Under the pieces are notes generated by a model. It did no database searches, was not told the origin of the DNA, and saw only the letters and a program-made list of their open reading frames with translations. 64,000 nt of DNA from Sideroxydans sp. CL21 (GTDB lineage: Bacteria; Pseudomonadota; Gammaproteobacteria; Burkholderiales; Gallionellaceae), in the NCBI RefSeq assembly GCF_902459525.1, contig NZ_LR699166.1:1314501-1378500 (forward strand), written 5' to 3'. Shown piece by piece: positions 8,830 through 18,191 of this stretch. The first letter of the stretch is position 1, and every line of letters starts with the position of its first letter. Made by a program: the position numbers and the translations under genes.

Positions 8830-9821
8830 AATCGGTTATTCCGGACTCGCTGTTTGTACGGCTTTTTTTGCTTTTGTTTGTCATCCTTTCCGTCAGCATT
8901 TTCGCAGGCAGGGAAATTTTCATCATGCTGGGTCTGGAGCATGCGCCTCCTGCCGTACATCGCGATCCATTCAGGTTGTATGCCATTCTTCTTGTCAGGC
9001 TAGGCGCAGTCGCATTGACCGCATGGGTTGCAGCCCGCTGGCTTTCATATCCCATCAAACGCATGGCAAATGCGGCTGAAGAACTGGGGAAAAACCTGAA
9101 TAGTCCCAACATTGAGGAAGCATCCGGTCCTTCCGAAGTCAGGCAGGCTTCGAAAGTATTCAACCAGATGAAAGCGCGCATCAATCTGCAGATGGAGGAG
9201 CGCAACCGGTTTTTGGCTGCCGTCTCGCATGATCTTCGCACTCCTCTCACGCGCCTTAAGTTGAAGGCCGAAAAGATGGATCAGCAAGAGTTGCAAGCCG
9301 ATATCCAGAAAGACATCAATGAGATGGCAAGCATCATCGATACGACGCTCGATTATTTGCGCGGAGACGAAAGGCCGGAAGCGGATTGCATGCTTGATAT
9401 CGGAGCGCTGGTGCATTCAATGGTGGAGGATGCAGAGGAGTGCGGGGAATCGATCACGGTGTCGGGTCATTCAAGTCCGATCAAGTTGCAGCCGCTCGCC
9501 ATTCGTCGTTGCCTGGGAAATTTGATTGAAAATGCCTTGCGCTACGGAGAAAGTGCCAGTATCTCCATAGGAGAAACGGACAGCAATGTCGTGATCACTA
9601 TTCATGATTCCGGCCCCGGCATTCCCGAGGATCAATTGGAATCGGTCTTTGCCCCATTCTACCGGCTGGATGCTTCGCGCAACCGGAATCACGGCGGTGT
9701 CGGTCTCGGTCTTTCCATTGCGAGAGATATGGCCAGGAAACAGGGAGGCGATATCACTCTGAAAAATGCGCAGGGTGGGGGATTGGTCGCAACATTGCTT
9801 TTGCCGAAACATCATTTGTAG
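8826..9821 (+). CDS. Sensor histidine kinase (EnvZ-like, short periplasmic loop)
   Basis: Membrane kinase partner of the upstream regulator, 331 residues. Two membrane helices (about residues 9-30 and 55-75) enclose only some 25 periplasmic residues, so it probably senses in the membrane or through a partner. A HAMP segment follows, then the HisKA box FLAAVSHDLRTPLTRL with the phosphorylated His near residue 137. The ATPase domain has the N box NLIENALRYG, the G1 box DSGPGIP and the G2 region GVGLGLSIA. All catalytic boxes are intact. The start overlaps the regulator stop, giving translational coupling. Confidence 0.93.
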   Translation: MKSVIPDSLFVRLFLLLFVILSVSIFAGREIFIMLGLEHAPPAVHRDPFRLYAILLVRLGAVALTAWVAARWLSYPIKRMANAAEELGKNLNSPNIEEASGPSEVRQASKVFNQMKARINLQMEERNRFLAAVSHDLRTPLTRLKLKAEKMDQQELQADIQKDINEMASIIDTTLDYLRGDERPEADCMLDIGALVHSMVEDAEECGESITVSGHSSPIKLQPLAIRRCLGNLIENALRYGESASISIGETDSNVVITIHDSGPGIPEDQLESVFAPFYRLDASRNRNHGGVGLGLSIARDMARKQGGDITLKNAQGGGLVATLLLPKHHL

Positions 9822-10156
9822 CATTCCAGATTTTGTCTGACAGGCAGAGTCTGAACTCAAGTTCTCTTGTATTTCTATATGGCTCGATATATATTTCGTA
9901 ATTGAACGAAATACATATTGACCATCAAATGGCCTTATGCCCCCATGGTTAAAAACTATCCCGGTTATTGGCGGCGCCGGCAAAGCAATTATCCATCCTT
10001 GGATGCCCGGGAAATTGCAACAGTATTTTTCTGGCCAGGAGGCTTTATTTGAACTTTGGGTGCGCATTTTTTTGGAAAAGCAGCGCCGCCCCGATGGACT
10101 GTCCCGGTTCATTTGGTCACTTCATTCAGGATAACCAGATAAGGTAAATTTTTTCG
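9822..10156. other. Intergenic region upstream of RND operon
   Basis: An AT-rich first half holds the inverted repeat at 9892-9913. A 65-codon open frame at 9937-10134 has no recognisable family, and I do not call it. The region most likely carries the promoter and control sites of the efflux operon. Confidence 0.45.
9892..9913. promoter_or_regulatory. Candidate operator palindrome TATTTCGT-N6-ACGAAATA
   Basis: Two perfect 8-base half-sites (9892-9899 and 9906-9913) with a 6-base spacer lie in an AT-rich tract between the sensor kinase and the RND permease, about 245 bases before the permease start. The symmetry and position suggest a binding site for a dimeric regulator. Which regulator binds is unknown. 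Confidence 0.4.
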
Positions 10157-13100
10157 ATGTGGATAGTTGAATTAGCTTTACGCAGGCCTTATACCTTTAT
10201 AGTTCTGGCGATCATCATTCTGCTGGCCACCCCGCTTGCGATTTTGCGCACGCCGGTAGATGTGCTGCCTGAAATAGATATTCCCGTCATCAGCGTGATC
10301 TGGAACTACAGCGGAATGGCGCCAAAGCAGATGGCAGACCGCATCACGTCGGTACATGAGCGTATCCTCACAACGACGGTCAACGACATCGAGCATGTTG
10401 AATCGCAATCCTTGAACGGCATTGCGGTGGTCAAGATTTTCTTTCAACCGAATGTCAACATACAGACCGCCATAGCCCAGATCGTGGCGGTCTCGCAGAC
10501 AGTTTTGCGCCAGATGCCGCCGGGAATGATGCCTCCGCTGATCATCAAATACACCGCGTCGAGTGTTCCCGTGATCCAGATCGGTATGTCGAGCAGGGAT
10601 GTGCCCGAACAGGGGTTGTTCGATCTCGCCACCAATACATTGAGACCCCAGTTGGTGACGATCCCGGGCGTTGCCGTTCCCTGGCCCTATGGCGGCAAGA
10701 TGCGTCTGGTGTCGGTGGATCTTGATATGCAGGCTCTCCTGGCAAAGGGCCTGACGTCGGCGGACGTGATCAATGCGGTCAACAGCCAGAACCTGATTCT
10801 GCCTACCGGCACCGCCAAGATAGAAGAGACGGAATATAACGTCAGCCTGAACAGTTCGCCGACGACGATCGAAGGGCTGAACAACATGCCCGTAAAGACC
10901 GCAGGGGGTGCAACGACTTTCCTGCGGGAGGTCGCCCATGTCCGCGATGGGTTCTCTCCGCAAACCAATATCGTCAAACAGAACGGCCAGCGCGGCCTGC
11001 TCTTGTCCATCTACAAGAATGGCGGAGCGTCGACCATCGACGTGGTCAACGACCTCAAAGCCAGGTTGCCGACTTTACTTCCACTGTTGCCCAAGAGCGT
11101 CGACGTCGCGCTGCTGGCAGACCAGTCGGTATTCGTCAAGACGGCGATCAAGGGAGTGACTCATGAAGCGCTGATCGCTGCAGGGTTGACGGCCTTGATG
11201 TTGCTGCTATTCCTGGGCAATTTGCGCACGACCTCGATCATCGCCATTTCGATCCCGTTGTCGATATTCACTTCGATCATATTGCTGCATGCGGTAGGCG
11301 AGACCATCAATATCATGACGCTGGGCGGCCTGGCGCTGGCGGTCGGCATTCTCGTGGACGACGCGACGGTGACGATCGAGAATATCGAGCGTCATCTGCA
11401 TATGGGTTCGGACCTTTATACGGCGATTCTCGACGGTGCGGGCGAAATCGCCATCCCTGCCTTTGTCTCGACCTTGTGCATCTGTATCGTGTTCGTGCCC
11501 ATGTTCTTTCTGGAAGGTGTGGCACGCTATCTGTTCGTGCCGCTGGCCGAAGCCGTGGTGTTCGCGATGCTGGCGTCTTATGTGCTGTCTCGCACACTGG
11601 TGCCGACTTTGGCCCTGCTGTTGATGGGACACCAGAATCGCACCGGCAGAATCGCACGGTGGGTATACAGCGTGCATGAATCGTTCAATCGGCGTTTCGA
11701 GAAATTGCGCAACGTTTACGTTCTTCTGATTAGCCATCTGCTGACGCACCGCCGCAGTTTTATCGCGGGGTTTCTCGGCTTTTGCCTTTTGTCCTGCGGC
11801 CTCTACCTGATGCTTGGACGCGACCTTTTCCCCACGGTGGACACCGGCCAAATCAAGCTGCACATGCGGGTGCCGACCGGAACCAGGATAGAGAACACCG
11901 CACTGATCTCCGACGCCGTCGACGGTGCGTTGCGTGAAATAATCCCCGCGAAGGAGTTGGCATCGATCATCGACAATATCGGTTTGCCCTATAGCGGTAT
12001 CAATCTTTCATACAGCAACTCGGGCACCATAGGCACGCTGGATGCAGATATTCTTATTTCGCTCAACCCGGATCACCGGCCAACCCGCGAATATATCGAC
12101 AAGATTCCGTCGGAACTCGGCAAGCGTTTCCCGGGTGTCGAGTTCTTCTTTCAGCCGGCCGATATCGTGGCCCAGATCCTCAACTTTGGCATTCCCGCGG
12201 CGATTGACGTACAGATATACGGCAACAATATTGCCGAGAACACTGTATTCGCCGGAAAACTCATGAACCGGATCAAGGCCGTCAATGGGGCCGTCGATGT
12301 GCATGTCCACCAGAGACTGGATGAGCCCGGGATCGCGCTGGAGATGGACCGTCCCCGCTTGCAGAGCATCGGCATCAGTCCCACCGACGTGGCCCAGAAT
12401 ATTCTGCTGCCGCTCTCGGGTAGCCAGCAGACGCAACCGGCTTTCTTTCTCAATCCGGCGAATGGCATTGTCTACAACATCCAGGTGCAAACGCCGCAAT
12501 ACAAGATCAGCTCTCTCGACGATCTGATGCATCTGCCGGTCAATATCCCCGGCGCAAAGGATAATGCGCCGCAGGTACTCAGCAATCTGGTAAAGGTCTC
12601 CCCGTACAGGGAGCCGAGTATCGTGACGCACAATAACATCCTGACGTCGGTCGATATTTACGCAAACGTGCGCGGGCGCGATCTCGGCTCTGCGGCCAAA
12701 GAAATTCAGGCGCTCATTGACGAGGCAAAGCCGGCCTTGCCGAAAGGCAGCCGCATCGCGATGCGGGGACAGGTGCAGACCATGCAGTCGTCATATATTG
12801 GTCTCGGCCTCGGCATTATTGGCGCCATCGTCCTGGTTTATCTGCTGATCGTGGTCAACTTCCAGTCCTGGATTGATCCGCTGATCATCATTTCCGCACT
12901 GCCGGCTGCCCTGGCCGGTATCGCCTGGATGTTGATATTGACCGGAACAGACCTGAGCGTGCCGGCGCTGACAGGCGCGATCATGACGATGGGCGTGGCT
13001 ACCGCCAACAGTATCCTTGTTGTTGCGTTTGCCCGGCAGCGTCTGGATGCCGGTCTTCCGCCGCTCTCCGCCGCCCTTGAGGCGGGCGCCACGCGGTTGC

Positions 13101-13345
13101 GCCCGGTTTTGATGACGGCTTTGGCGATGATACTTGGCATGATTCCGATGGCGATCGGTATCGGCGAAGGCTCGGAGCAGAATGCGCCGCTAGGCCGCGC
13201 TGTGATAGGCGGTTTGCTGTTTGCGACTATTTCGACCCTGCTTTTTGTTCCGGTCGTCTTTGCTTCTTTCCAGCAATGGCTGGCCGCGCGAAAAGCACGC
13301 AGTCAGGGCGACGGCGCTCCCACCACCACACCCGCTTCTGCATAG
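10157..13345 (+). CDS. RND efflux transporter permease, HAE1-type
   Basis: Inner-membrane proton-driven pump subunit of 1062 residues, the normal size for the family. It has the first membrane helix at the N-terminus, a large periplasmic loop, then TM2-TM6 with the essential aspartate pair in VGILVDDATVTIENI (about residues 400-401). A second periplasmic loop and the C-terminal helices with GLPPLSAALEAGATRLRP follow. The drug-type (HAE1) features are seen rather than the heavy-metal (HME) ones; substrate cannot be told from sequence. It is first in a three-gene operon with its adaptor (10 bases on) and outer-membrane factor, an order less usual than adaptor first. Confidence 0.95.
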   Translation: MWIVELALRRPYTFIVLAIIILLATPLAILRTPVDVLPEIDIPVISVIWNYSGMAPKQMADRITSVHERILTTTVNDIEHVESQSLNGIAVVKIFFQPNVNIQTAIAQIVAVSQTVLRQMPPGMMPPLIIKYTASSVPVIQIGMSSRDVPEQGLFDLATNTLRPQLVTIPGVAVPWPYGGKMRLVSVDLDMQALLAKGLTSADVINAVNSQNLILPTGTAKIEETEYNVSLNSSPTTIEGLNNMPVKTAGGATTFLREVAHVRDGFSPQTNIVKQNGQRGLLLSIYKNGGASTIDVVNDLKARLPTLLPLLPKSVDVALLADQSVFVKTAIKGVTHEALIAAGLTALMLLLFLGNLRTTSIIAISIPLSIFTSIILLHAVGETINIMTLGGLALAVGILVDDATVTIENIERHLHMGSDLYTAILDGAGEIAIPAFVSTLCICIVFVPMFFLEGVARYLFVPLAEAVVFAMLASYVLSRTLVPTLALLLMGHQNRTGRIARWVYSVHESFNRRFEKLRNVYVLLISHLLTHRRSFIAGFLGFCLLSCGLYLMLGRDLFPTVDTGQIKLHMRVPTGTRIENTALISDAVDGALREIIPAKELASIIDNIGLPYSGINLSYSNSGTIGTLDADILISLNPDHRPTREYIDKIPSELGKRFPGVEFFFQPADIVAQILNFGIPAAIDVQIYGNNIAENTVFAGKLMNRIKAVNGAVDVHVHQRLDEPGIALEMDRPRLQSIGISPTDVAQNILLPLSGSQQTQPAFFLNPANGIVYNIQVQTPQYKISSLDDLMHLPVNIPGAKDNAPQVLSNLVKVSPYREPSIVTHNNILTSVDIYANVRGRDLGSAAKEIQALIDEAKPALPKGSRIAMRGQVQTMQSSYIGLGLGIIGAIVLVYLLIVVNFQSWIDPLIIISALPAALAGIAWMLILTGTDLSVPALTGAIMTMGVATANSILVVAFARQRLDAGLPPLSAALEAGATRLRPVLMTALAMILGMIPMAIGIGEGSEQNAPLGRAVIGGLLFATISTLLFVPVVFASFQQWLAARKARSQGDGAPTTTPASA

Positions 13346-13354
13346 GACACAATC

Positions 13355-14530
13355 ATGACTGATCAGCGACATTCTCATCAGGGCTTGCCGGAAATTCATC
13401 TATACGGAGCTGCACAGGAAAGCAGCCGCCACCAGGTTGTCCGCACCGCGCGCTGGGTGACGATGGCTATTGTCGTTTTGCTGCTGCTGGGCTTGGGGTG
13501 GGCGCTGCTCGTCCGCCGGGCAAACGCGGAGTTGCTGGCGACGCAGGCTGCAGAAAGCGCCATTCTCCATGTACACGTCGTTCAAGCGAGTGCCAGCGGC
13601 TACGAATCAAAGTTGACCTTGCCCAGTGCATTGCAGGGTATATACGAGGCGCAGATATATGCGCGCACCAACGGGTATGTGAAGCAATGGTTCAAGGATA
13701 TCGGCCAGCCGGTGAAGAAAGGGGATCTGCTGGCGACACTCGACATCCCCGATGTCAACAAACAGGTCGAGGAAGCGAAAGCAAATTTCGATCTCGCAAA
13801 AATCGCTTACGAGCGCTGGGGCAAGCTGCGCGAGCACGATGCTGTCTCGCAGCAGGAATATGACGAGAAGACTGCGGCATATCAGCAGACCGAGGCGGTA
13901 CTCAAGCGCTTGCACGACCAGCAGAGCTTCAGCAATGTGCTGGCTCCCTTCGATGGCATTGTGACGCGCCGCAATATCGACAACGGCGACCTGATGAATG
14001 CCGGTAACGGCGGCACGGGCCAGACGATGTTCGCTGTTGCGCAGATCGACAGGCTGCGCCTTTATGCTTATGTGCCGCAAGACCGGGCAGAGCGGATACG
14101 CGTCGGCGACAGTGTGGACATTCTCCGCCCAGAGGCTGCCGACAAACCGGTCAAGGGAAAGATTGTACGTACTGCGGGTGCAATCGATCCGGCGACGCGG
14201 ACATTGCAGATCGAGATCCAGGTGCCGAATGCCGACCACGGCCTGTTGCCCGGTGCCTACGTAGACGTCGCGCTCACGCTGAAATTAAATCGAGGATTGA
14301 TCCTGCCGACCAATGCTTTGTTGATCAACTCTGCCGGCACCCGGGTTGCAATCGTTCAACCGGACAGCAAGGTGAGGTTGCAAGTCGTGACCCTGGGCAC
14401 CGACTACGGCCACGACGTCGAAATCAAAGCGGGCCTGACACCGGACGACAAAGTGGTGATGAATCCCCCGGACTCAATTAGCGACGGCCAATCAGTGGCG
14501 ATTGCCGCCGAAACTGCCAAAGGAAGCTGA
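13355..14530 (+). CDS. RND efflux periplasmic adaptor (MFP)
   Basis: Membrane fusion protein of 391 residues joining the permease to the outer-membrane channel. An N-terminal cytoplasmic stretch of about 27 residues precedes one membrane anchor (about residues 30-50); there is no lipobox. The barrel-sandwich halves (ARTNGYVKQWFKDIGQ and VLAPFDGIVTRRNID) flank a helical hairpin of about 70 residues rich in Gln and Glu. A beta-barrel and membrane-proximal domain follow. It lies 10 bases after the permease and 5 before the outer-membrane factor. Confidence 0.94.
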   Translation: MTDQRHSHQGLPEIHLYGAAQESSRHQVVRTARWVTMAIVVLLLLGLGWALLVRRANAELLATQAAESAILHVHVVQASASGYESKLTLPSALQGIYEAQIYARTNGYVKQWFKDIGQPVKKGDLLATLDIPDVNKQVEEAKANFDLAKIAYERWGKLREHDAVSQQEYDEKTAAYQQTEAVLKRLHDQQSFSNVLAPFDGIVTRRNIDNGDLMNAGNGGTGQTMFAVAQIDRLRLYAYVPQDRAERIRVGDSVDILRPEAADKPVKGKIVRTAGAIDPATRTLQIEIQVPNADHGLLPGAYVDVALTLKLNRGLILPTNALLINSAGTRVAIVQPDSKVRLQVVTLGTDYGHDVEIKAGLTPDDKVVMNPPDSISDGQSVAIAAETAKGS

Positions 14531-14535
14531 CAGCC

Positions 14536-15960
14536 ATGCGCCCCATTATGCTTCTGGTTGGCCTGCCGTTTCTGTGTGCGGCCTGTGCGGCTATCGGTCC
14601 CGACTACAAACGTCCCGCGATAACCGACATGCCCGTTGGCTGGAAGAGCGGGCAGGACTGGCAGCCTGCCAGTCCTGCCGATGCTGTTCCCAAGAAAGAA
14701 TGGTGGAAGGCTTTTGGCGACAAGCAGCTCGACGAACTTGAAGTCAATTGCCTTAAGGACAACCCGAGTTTGAAAGTGGCCGTGGCGCGTCTCGATCAGG
14801 CACTTGCACAAAGTAACGCGCACGCCGCGGCCATGTTTCCGACTGTCGCACTTAATGCGGACGCTTCGCGCACCCGCACTTCGGCGAATCGACCGCAGTT
14901 TGCTTACAATATTCCCAATAACAGTACAGTTCAGAACGACTTCAGGCCCAACGTGACTGTCAGCTATGAGGTCGACTGGTTGGGCCGCGTGCGCAGGGAT
15001 ATCGAGAGTGCCCGCGCCAGCGCCGAACAAGCGGCTGCCGATCGCGAAAATGTGCGACTGGTACTGACTGCCCAGGTTGCATCCGCCTATTTCCAGTTGC
15101 GCCAACTCGATGAAGAAGTCGGCTACGTTTCCGGCTCGATAGAACTGCAGGAAAAGGTACTCGGTTTGACCCGCATACGCCACGAATTCGGCGCGGCTGC
15201 CGAGAACGATGTGGTCTTCCAGAACGCCTTGGTCGAGTCGAGCATGGCTCAACTTGAATTGCTGAAGAATCAGCGCAAACAAAGTGAAGATACGCTGGCG
15301 ACTCTGACGGGCGTTCCGGCAGCAAGCTTTAAAATGAGCACCGGCATGCTGCCAGCCCAAACCCCGCCAATTCCTGTGGGTGTGCCGGCAAATCTGCTTG
15401 AGCGGCGGCCCGATATCGCCTCGGCAGAACGCGCGATGGCGGCTGCCAATGCCCAGATCGGCGTAGCCAAGGCGGCATATTTCCCATCGTTGATTTTGAT
15501 GCCTGCATTGGGAGGTTATGAATCGAATAGCCTTTCCAACTTGATTTCAGCACCCTCACTGATCTGGTCTGTCGGCGCACAAGCTAGCCAGACCCTGTTC
15601 GACGGCGGAAGAATCAGTGCAGGTGTCGATTTTGCGCAGGCGGGTTATGTCGCAGCCGTCTCCAATTACCGGCAAGCCGTACTGGTCGCAATACAGGAAA
15701 CCCAGGATGCACTGGGCAATCTGCAGGGTTTGGAGTCAGCTAGAAAAAAACAGGAAGAAGCGGTACGTGACCAGAACAAGGCGTATGAAATTACCTTGCT
15801 GCGTTACAAGGAAGGGCTGGACAATGCCCTGACGCTTGCCACCGTCCAACAAAACCAGTTATCTGCTTTGCGCGTCCAGTCACAGATACGCGGAGGCCAG
15901 TTTCAATCGGCAGTAAGTTTACTGAAGGCGCTGGGTGGGGGCTGGAAAGAAACGAATTGA
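14536..15960 (+). CDS. RND outer-membrane factor lipoprotein (NodT/OprM type)
   Basis: Trimeric outer-membrane channel of the tripartite pump, 474 residues. A lipoprotein signal is seen with the lipobox Cys at residue 17 (LCAAC), followed by the standard GPDYKRP motif. Two OEP repeats are visible, each with a long helical pair (VARLDQALAQSNA... and the second with ERRPDIASAERAMAAANAQIG). It completes the operon. No terminator hairpin is obvious after it, and the boundary of the accessory island begins 95 bases on. Confidence 0.94.
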   Translation: MRPIMLLVGLPFLCAACAAIGPDYKRPAITDMPVGWKSGQDWQPASPADAVPKKEWWKAFGDKQLDELEVNCLKDNPSLKVAVARLDQALAQSNAHAAAMFPTVALNADASRTRTSANRPQFAYNIPNNSTVQNDFRPNVTVSYEVDWLGRVRRDIESARASAEQAAADRENVRLVLTAQVASAYFQLRQLDEEVGYVSGSIELQEKVLGLTRIRHEFGAAAENDVVFQNALVESSMAQLELLKNQRKQSEDTLATLTGVPAASFKMSTGMLPAQTPPIPVGVPANLLERRPDIASAERAMAAANAQIGVAKAAYFPSLILMPALGGYESNSLSNLISAPSLIWSVGAQASQTLFDGGRISAGVDFAQAGYVAAVSNYRQAVLVAIQETQDALGNLQGLESARKKQEEAVRDQNKAYEITLLRYKEGLDNALTLATVQQNQLSALRVQSQIRGGQFQSAVSLLKALGGGWKETN

Positions 15961-16462
15961 AAATATCATCTTTCCTGATGGGCGAATGAAAACATGCAGG
16001 CGAATCCACCTATATCATTTACCTGGAATCTCCGTATCTGCGTGGGAAGCTCAGTTGCGTATTCCGGCCACTCGTGATCACCCGTTCCGGTAGGACGTGA
16101 TCAGCGATTCCGATTTGATCTGATCCCTCAATCCGCCGATCATGAGCACCGGAAATTACGGTCAACTGGTTTTGGGCATAAATGCAGCCATAGAATGAGT
16201 AGCGATCTAGTCAAGATGACAGGCCCAGTTTCGCCAGCAGCCGTTCACGAGTGGCTGCTTCGCGGCAGACAGAATGGCAACATGAATTACCGCTGTGTGC
16301 TGCGGAGCTTCGAATTGGGATAATCAATGTTCGCTCCCCGTAACATTGCCGCCAGTCAAAATTGCGAGGAGAATTCGGCAATAACGACCAACTGCAGACG
16401 TTCGAAGACGTTCTCCAAATTGGACTTTTGGCAAAATAAATAGTCGTACTTCATTAATCGGG
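15961..16462. other. Intergenic region holding the left island boundary
   Basis: About 500 bases without an intact gene. It contains the phased array at 16056-16135. On the minus strand at about 16215-16330 there is a short open frame ending in a run rich in Arg, Glu and Leu (RERLLAKLGLSS). It may be the decayed end of a lost gene, but I cannot name it. Confidence 0.5.
16056..16135 (-). mobile_element. IS21-like terminal array, left boundary of island
   Basis: Starting with TGCGTATTCCG at 16056-16066, three units of exactly 23 bases follow (16067-16089, 16090-16112, 16113-16135). On the minus strand each begins CGGA and carries a TGATCA-like core. The minus-strand end is CGGAATACGCA. IS21-family elements are known for several repeats inside each end and 5'-TG...CA-3' tips, and this fits. 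A diverged inverted copy lies at 20579-20632. No transposase gene remains next to it. The family name is an inference from architecture. Confidence 0.6.
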
Positions 16463-16990
16463 GTGTCGTTTTTGAATGCAATAAATCTGCGAAAACTTGC
16501 TGTGATAGGAGTTTTAGTCGTCGTTCCTCATCACGCTATGTGTCAGGAGGTCGCGGAAAATGAGGATCATTCTATCGTTCTACAAGTAGGCCCGGCAGTC
16601 GAACGAAATCTGAACAACAAAACATCCAACAACGGCGGCACTATTGCTGTTGAATTTACACCTATCGAAGATGTTCTCGAGATAGAAGTTGGTGCAACGT
16701 CGTTGAATTCCGCGGGCCAACGGGAGCTGGGTGGCGAGGTGTTGTTCAAGAAGCCTTACCACCTGTCCTCTACAACCGAAATCATGATCGGGGTCGGGCC
16801 ACAGATAGGTCGGAAATATCGAGGTGTAGATACTGGAACTTCATTCGGAGTAGCATTTGCCCTTGATTTAATGTTTTGGCCTACCAAGAACATCGGGTGG
16901 TATATCAGTCCAGAATTTGGATACGGAATCGGGAAAAGCAATGGCGAGCGATCTATCGGAGCCTCGGTTGGAATTGAGTTTGGCTTGTGA
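16463..16990 (+). CDS. Putative outer-membrane beta-barrel protein
   Basis: Unknown protein of 175 residues. It starts at GTG 16463 with a signal peptide (charged NLRK, then a hydrophobic run of about 13, then HHAMCQE). The mature part is made of short alternating strands (IVLQVGPAVERN, VGVG-type turns, FGVAFALDLMFW, ASVGIEFGL) and ends in a glycine-rich amphipathic strand, which suggests a small barrel in the outer membrane. I do not recognise a named family. Base composition is lower in GC than the efflux genes on both sides. First gene inside the island. Confidence 0.6.
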   Translation: MSFLNAINLRKLAVIGVLVVVPHHAMCQEVAENEDHSIVLQVGPAVERNLNNKTSNNGGTIAVEFTPIEDVLEIEVGATSLNSAGQRELGGEVLFKKPYHLSSTTEIMIGVGPQIGRKYRGVDTGTSFGVAFALDLMFWPTKNIGWYISPEFGYGIGKSNGERSIGASVGIEFGL

Positions 16991-17199
16991 GATAAGGCAT
17001 GCCTGGTCCGCTTTTAGGTGATGAGCAGACGGTGGTGTAAGTGAAGGTAAACAGGCAGAATGCGGCCAACAACAGCCGTTCGTAGGTGTCCTACAGTTCG
17101 TACAATCGCTGAAGATATATAGACCGTTTAGCATATTGCCTTACTGCGCTTTGCAGTCTAGAGTGCGCCCGTCTAATAATAGTCAATCGTTCAACGCCT

Positions 17200-18024
17200 A
17201 TGACTCCCGCTGAAAAACTAATGCACACTACTGTCCGGCTTGAATGCATGCTGGACGGCAATCGCACATCTACTGGAACTGGGTTCTTTTTCTCATTCAA
17301 AGTCGATGACAAAACACACGTCCCATTAATCGTCACCAACAAGCACGTAATAAATCAGTCGAAGGTCGGTACATTCGTTCTAACGAAAATGAACGATCAG
17401 GGTGAGCCAATCTTAGGTGCCACAGAGCGAATAGTTCTCGATAATTTTGAGAGTCTTTGGATAAAACATCCTGAAGAAAACGTCGATTTGGCGGCTTTTC
17501 CAATGGCTCCGCTTATTCATCAAGCCGAAGCAAAAGGCATCAAGTTCTTCGCTCCACCGATTGGAGAAGATCTACTTGCCACCCCTGAAAAGCTCGCCGA
17601 CCTATCTGGTCTCGATAACATAACCATGATTGGTTACCCGAACGGCATTTGGGATGAAAAGAACAACATGCCAATCGTGAGGCGCGGCATTACAGCTACG
17701 AACCCAAAGCATGACTACAACGGACTCCCAATATTCGTGATCGACTGCGCTTGTTTTCCTGGATCAAGTGGAAGCCCAGTTCTCATCTTTGACCAAGGCG
17801 GCTACCTTGATGCAAAAGGTAATCTCAACTTAGGTGGAGGTCGCGTCATTTTACTTGGTGTCTTGTTTGCTGGCCCTCAACATGTTGCCGAGGGAGAAAT
17901 TCAAACCATCGAGGTGCCATTAGCCCAAATGCCCATCAGCTTGTCCAAGATTCCGAACAACCTTGGTTTTGTCGTAAAGGCTCAAAAGATTGCGGATTTT
18001 AGGAAAATGTTTATACCAAAATGA
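17200..18024 (+). CDS. Trypsin-like serine peptidase domain protein
   Basis: Predicted protein of 274 residues with a chymotrypsin-fold peptidase. It has a glycine-rich first strand (STGTGFFFSF), the catalytic His in VTNKHVIN near residue 49, Asp in NVDLAAFP near residue 98, and the nucleophile Ser in FPGSSGSPVLIF near residue 191 with the usual GSSGSP box. So the triad looks complete. There is no signal peptide or PDZ domain, which sets it apart from DegP-type enzymes and suggests a cytoplasmic protease. ATG 17200 has no strong ribosome site. It overlaps a small downstream frame (ATGA). GC is well below that of the core genes, in keeping with transfer. Confidence 0.8.
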   Translation: MTPAEKLMHTTVRLECMLDGNRTSTGTGFFFSFKVDDKTHVPLIVTNKHVINQSKVGTFVLTKMNDQGEPILGATERIVLDNFESLWIKHPEENVDLAAFPMAPLIHQAEAKGIKFFAPPIGEDLLATPEKLADLSGLDNITMIGYPNGIWDEKNNMPIVRRGITATNPKHDYNGLPIFVIDCACFPGSSGSPVLIFDQGGYLDAKGNLNLGGGRVILLGVLFAGPQHVAEGEIQTIEVPLAQMPISLSKIPNNLGFVVKAQKIADFRKMFIPK

Positions 18025-18158
18025 ACGCGATGGGTTACGCTGAGACGGATGAAAGAATGAAATACGAAGGGCTGAAAACTGGTGCGGAGTGGACGCTTGC
18101 AGGTAATATCGTCGTAGGACAAAAACCGGCCAAGAACAGACAAGCCAAGCAGTTATAA
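18021..18158 (+). CDS. Small hypothetical protein coupled to the protease
   Basis: A 45-residue open frame whose ATG overlaps the protease stop by four bases (ATGA at 18021-18024), a usual sign of translational coupling. The product is basic and hydrophilic, ends in KNRQAKQL, and has no membrane segment or known family. The overlap and unbroken length support it; the short size keeps confidence low. It may instead be read-through sequence with no function. Confidence 0.35.
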   Translation: MNAMGYAETDERMKYEGLKTGAEWTLAGNIVVGQKPAKNRQAKQL

Positions 18159-18191
18159 AAACTCACCGAAATGTAATACTTAGGAGTCAAC

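Noticed and set aside
9937-10134. 65-codon open frame before the RND permease
   Set aside because: No ribosome site and no family; it lies in the likely control region. Kept as intergenic.
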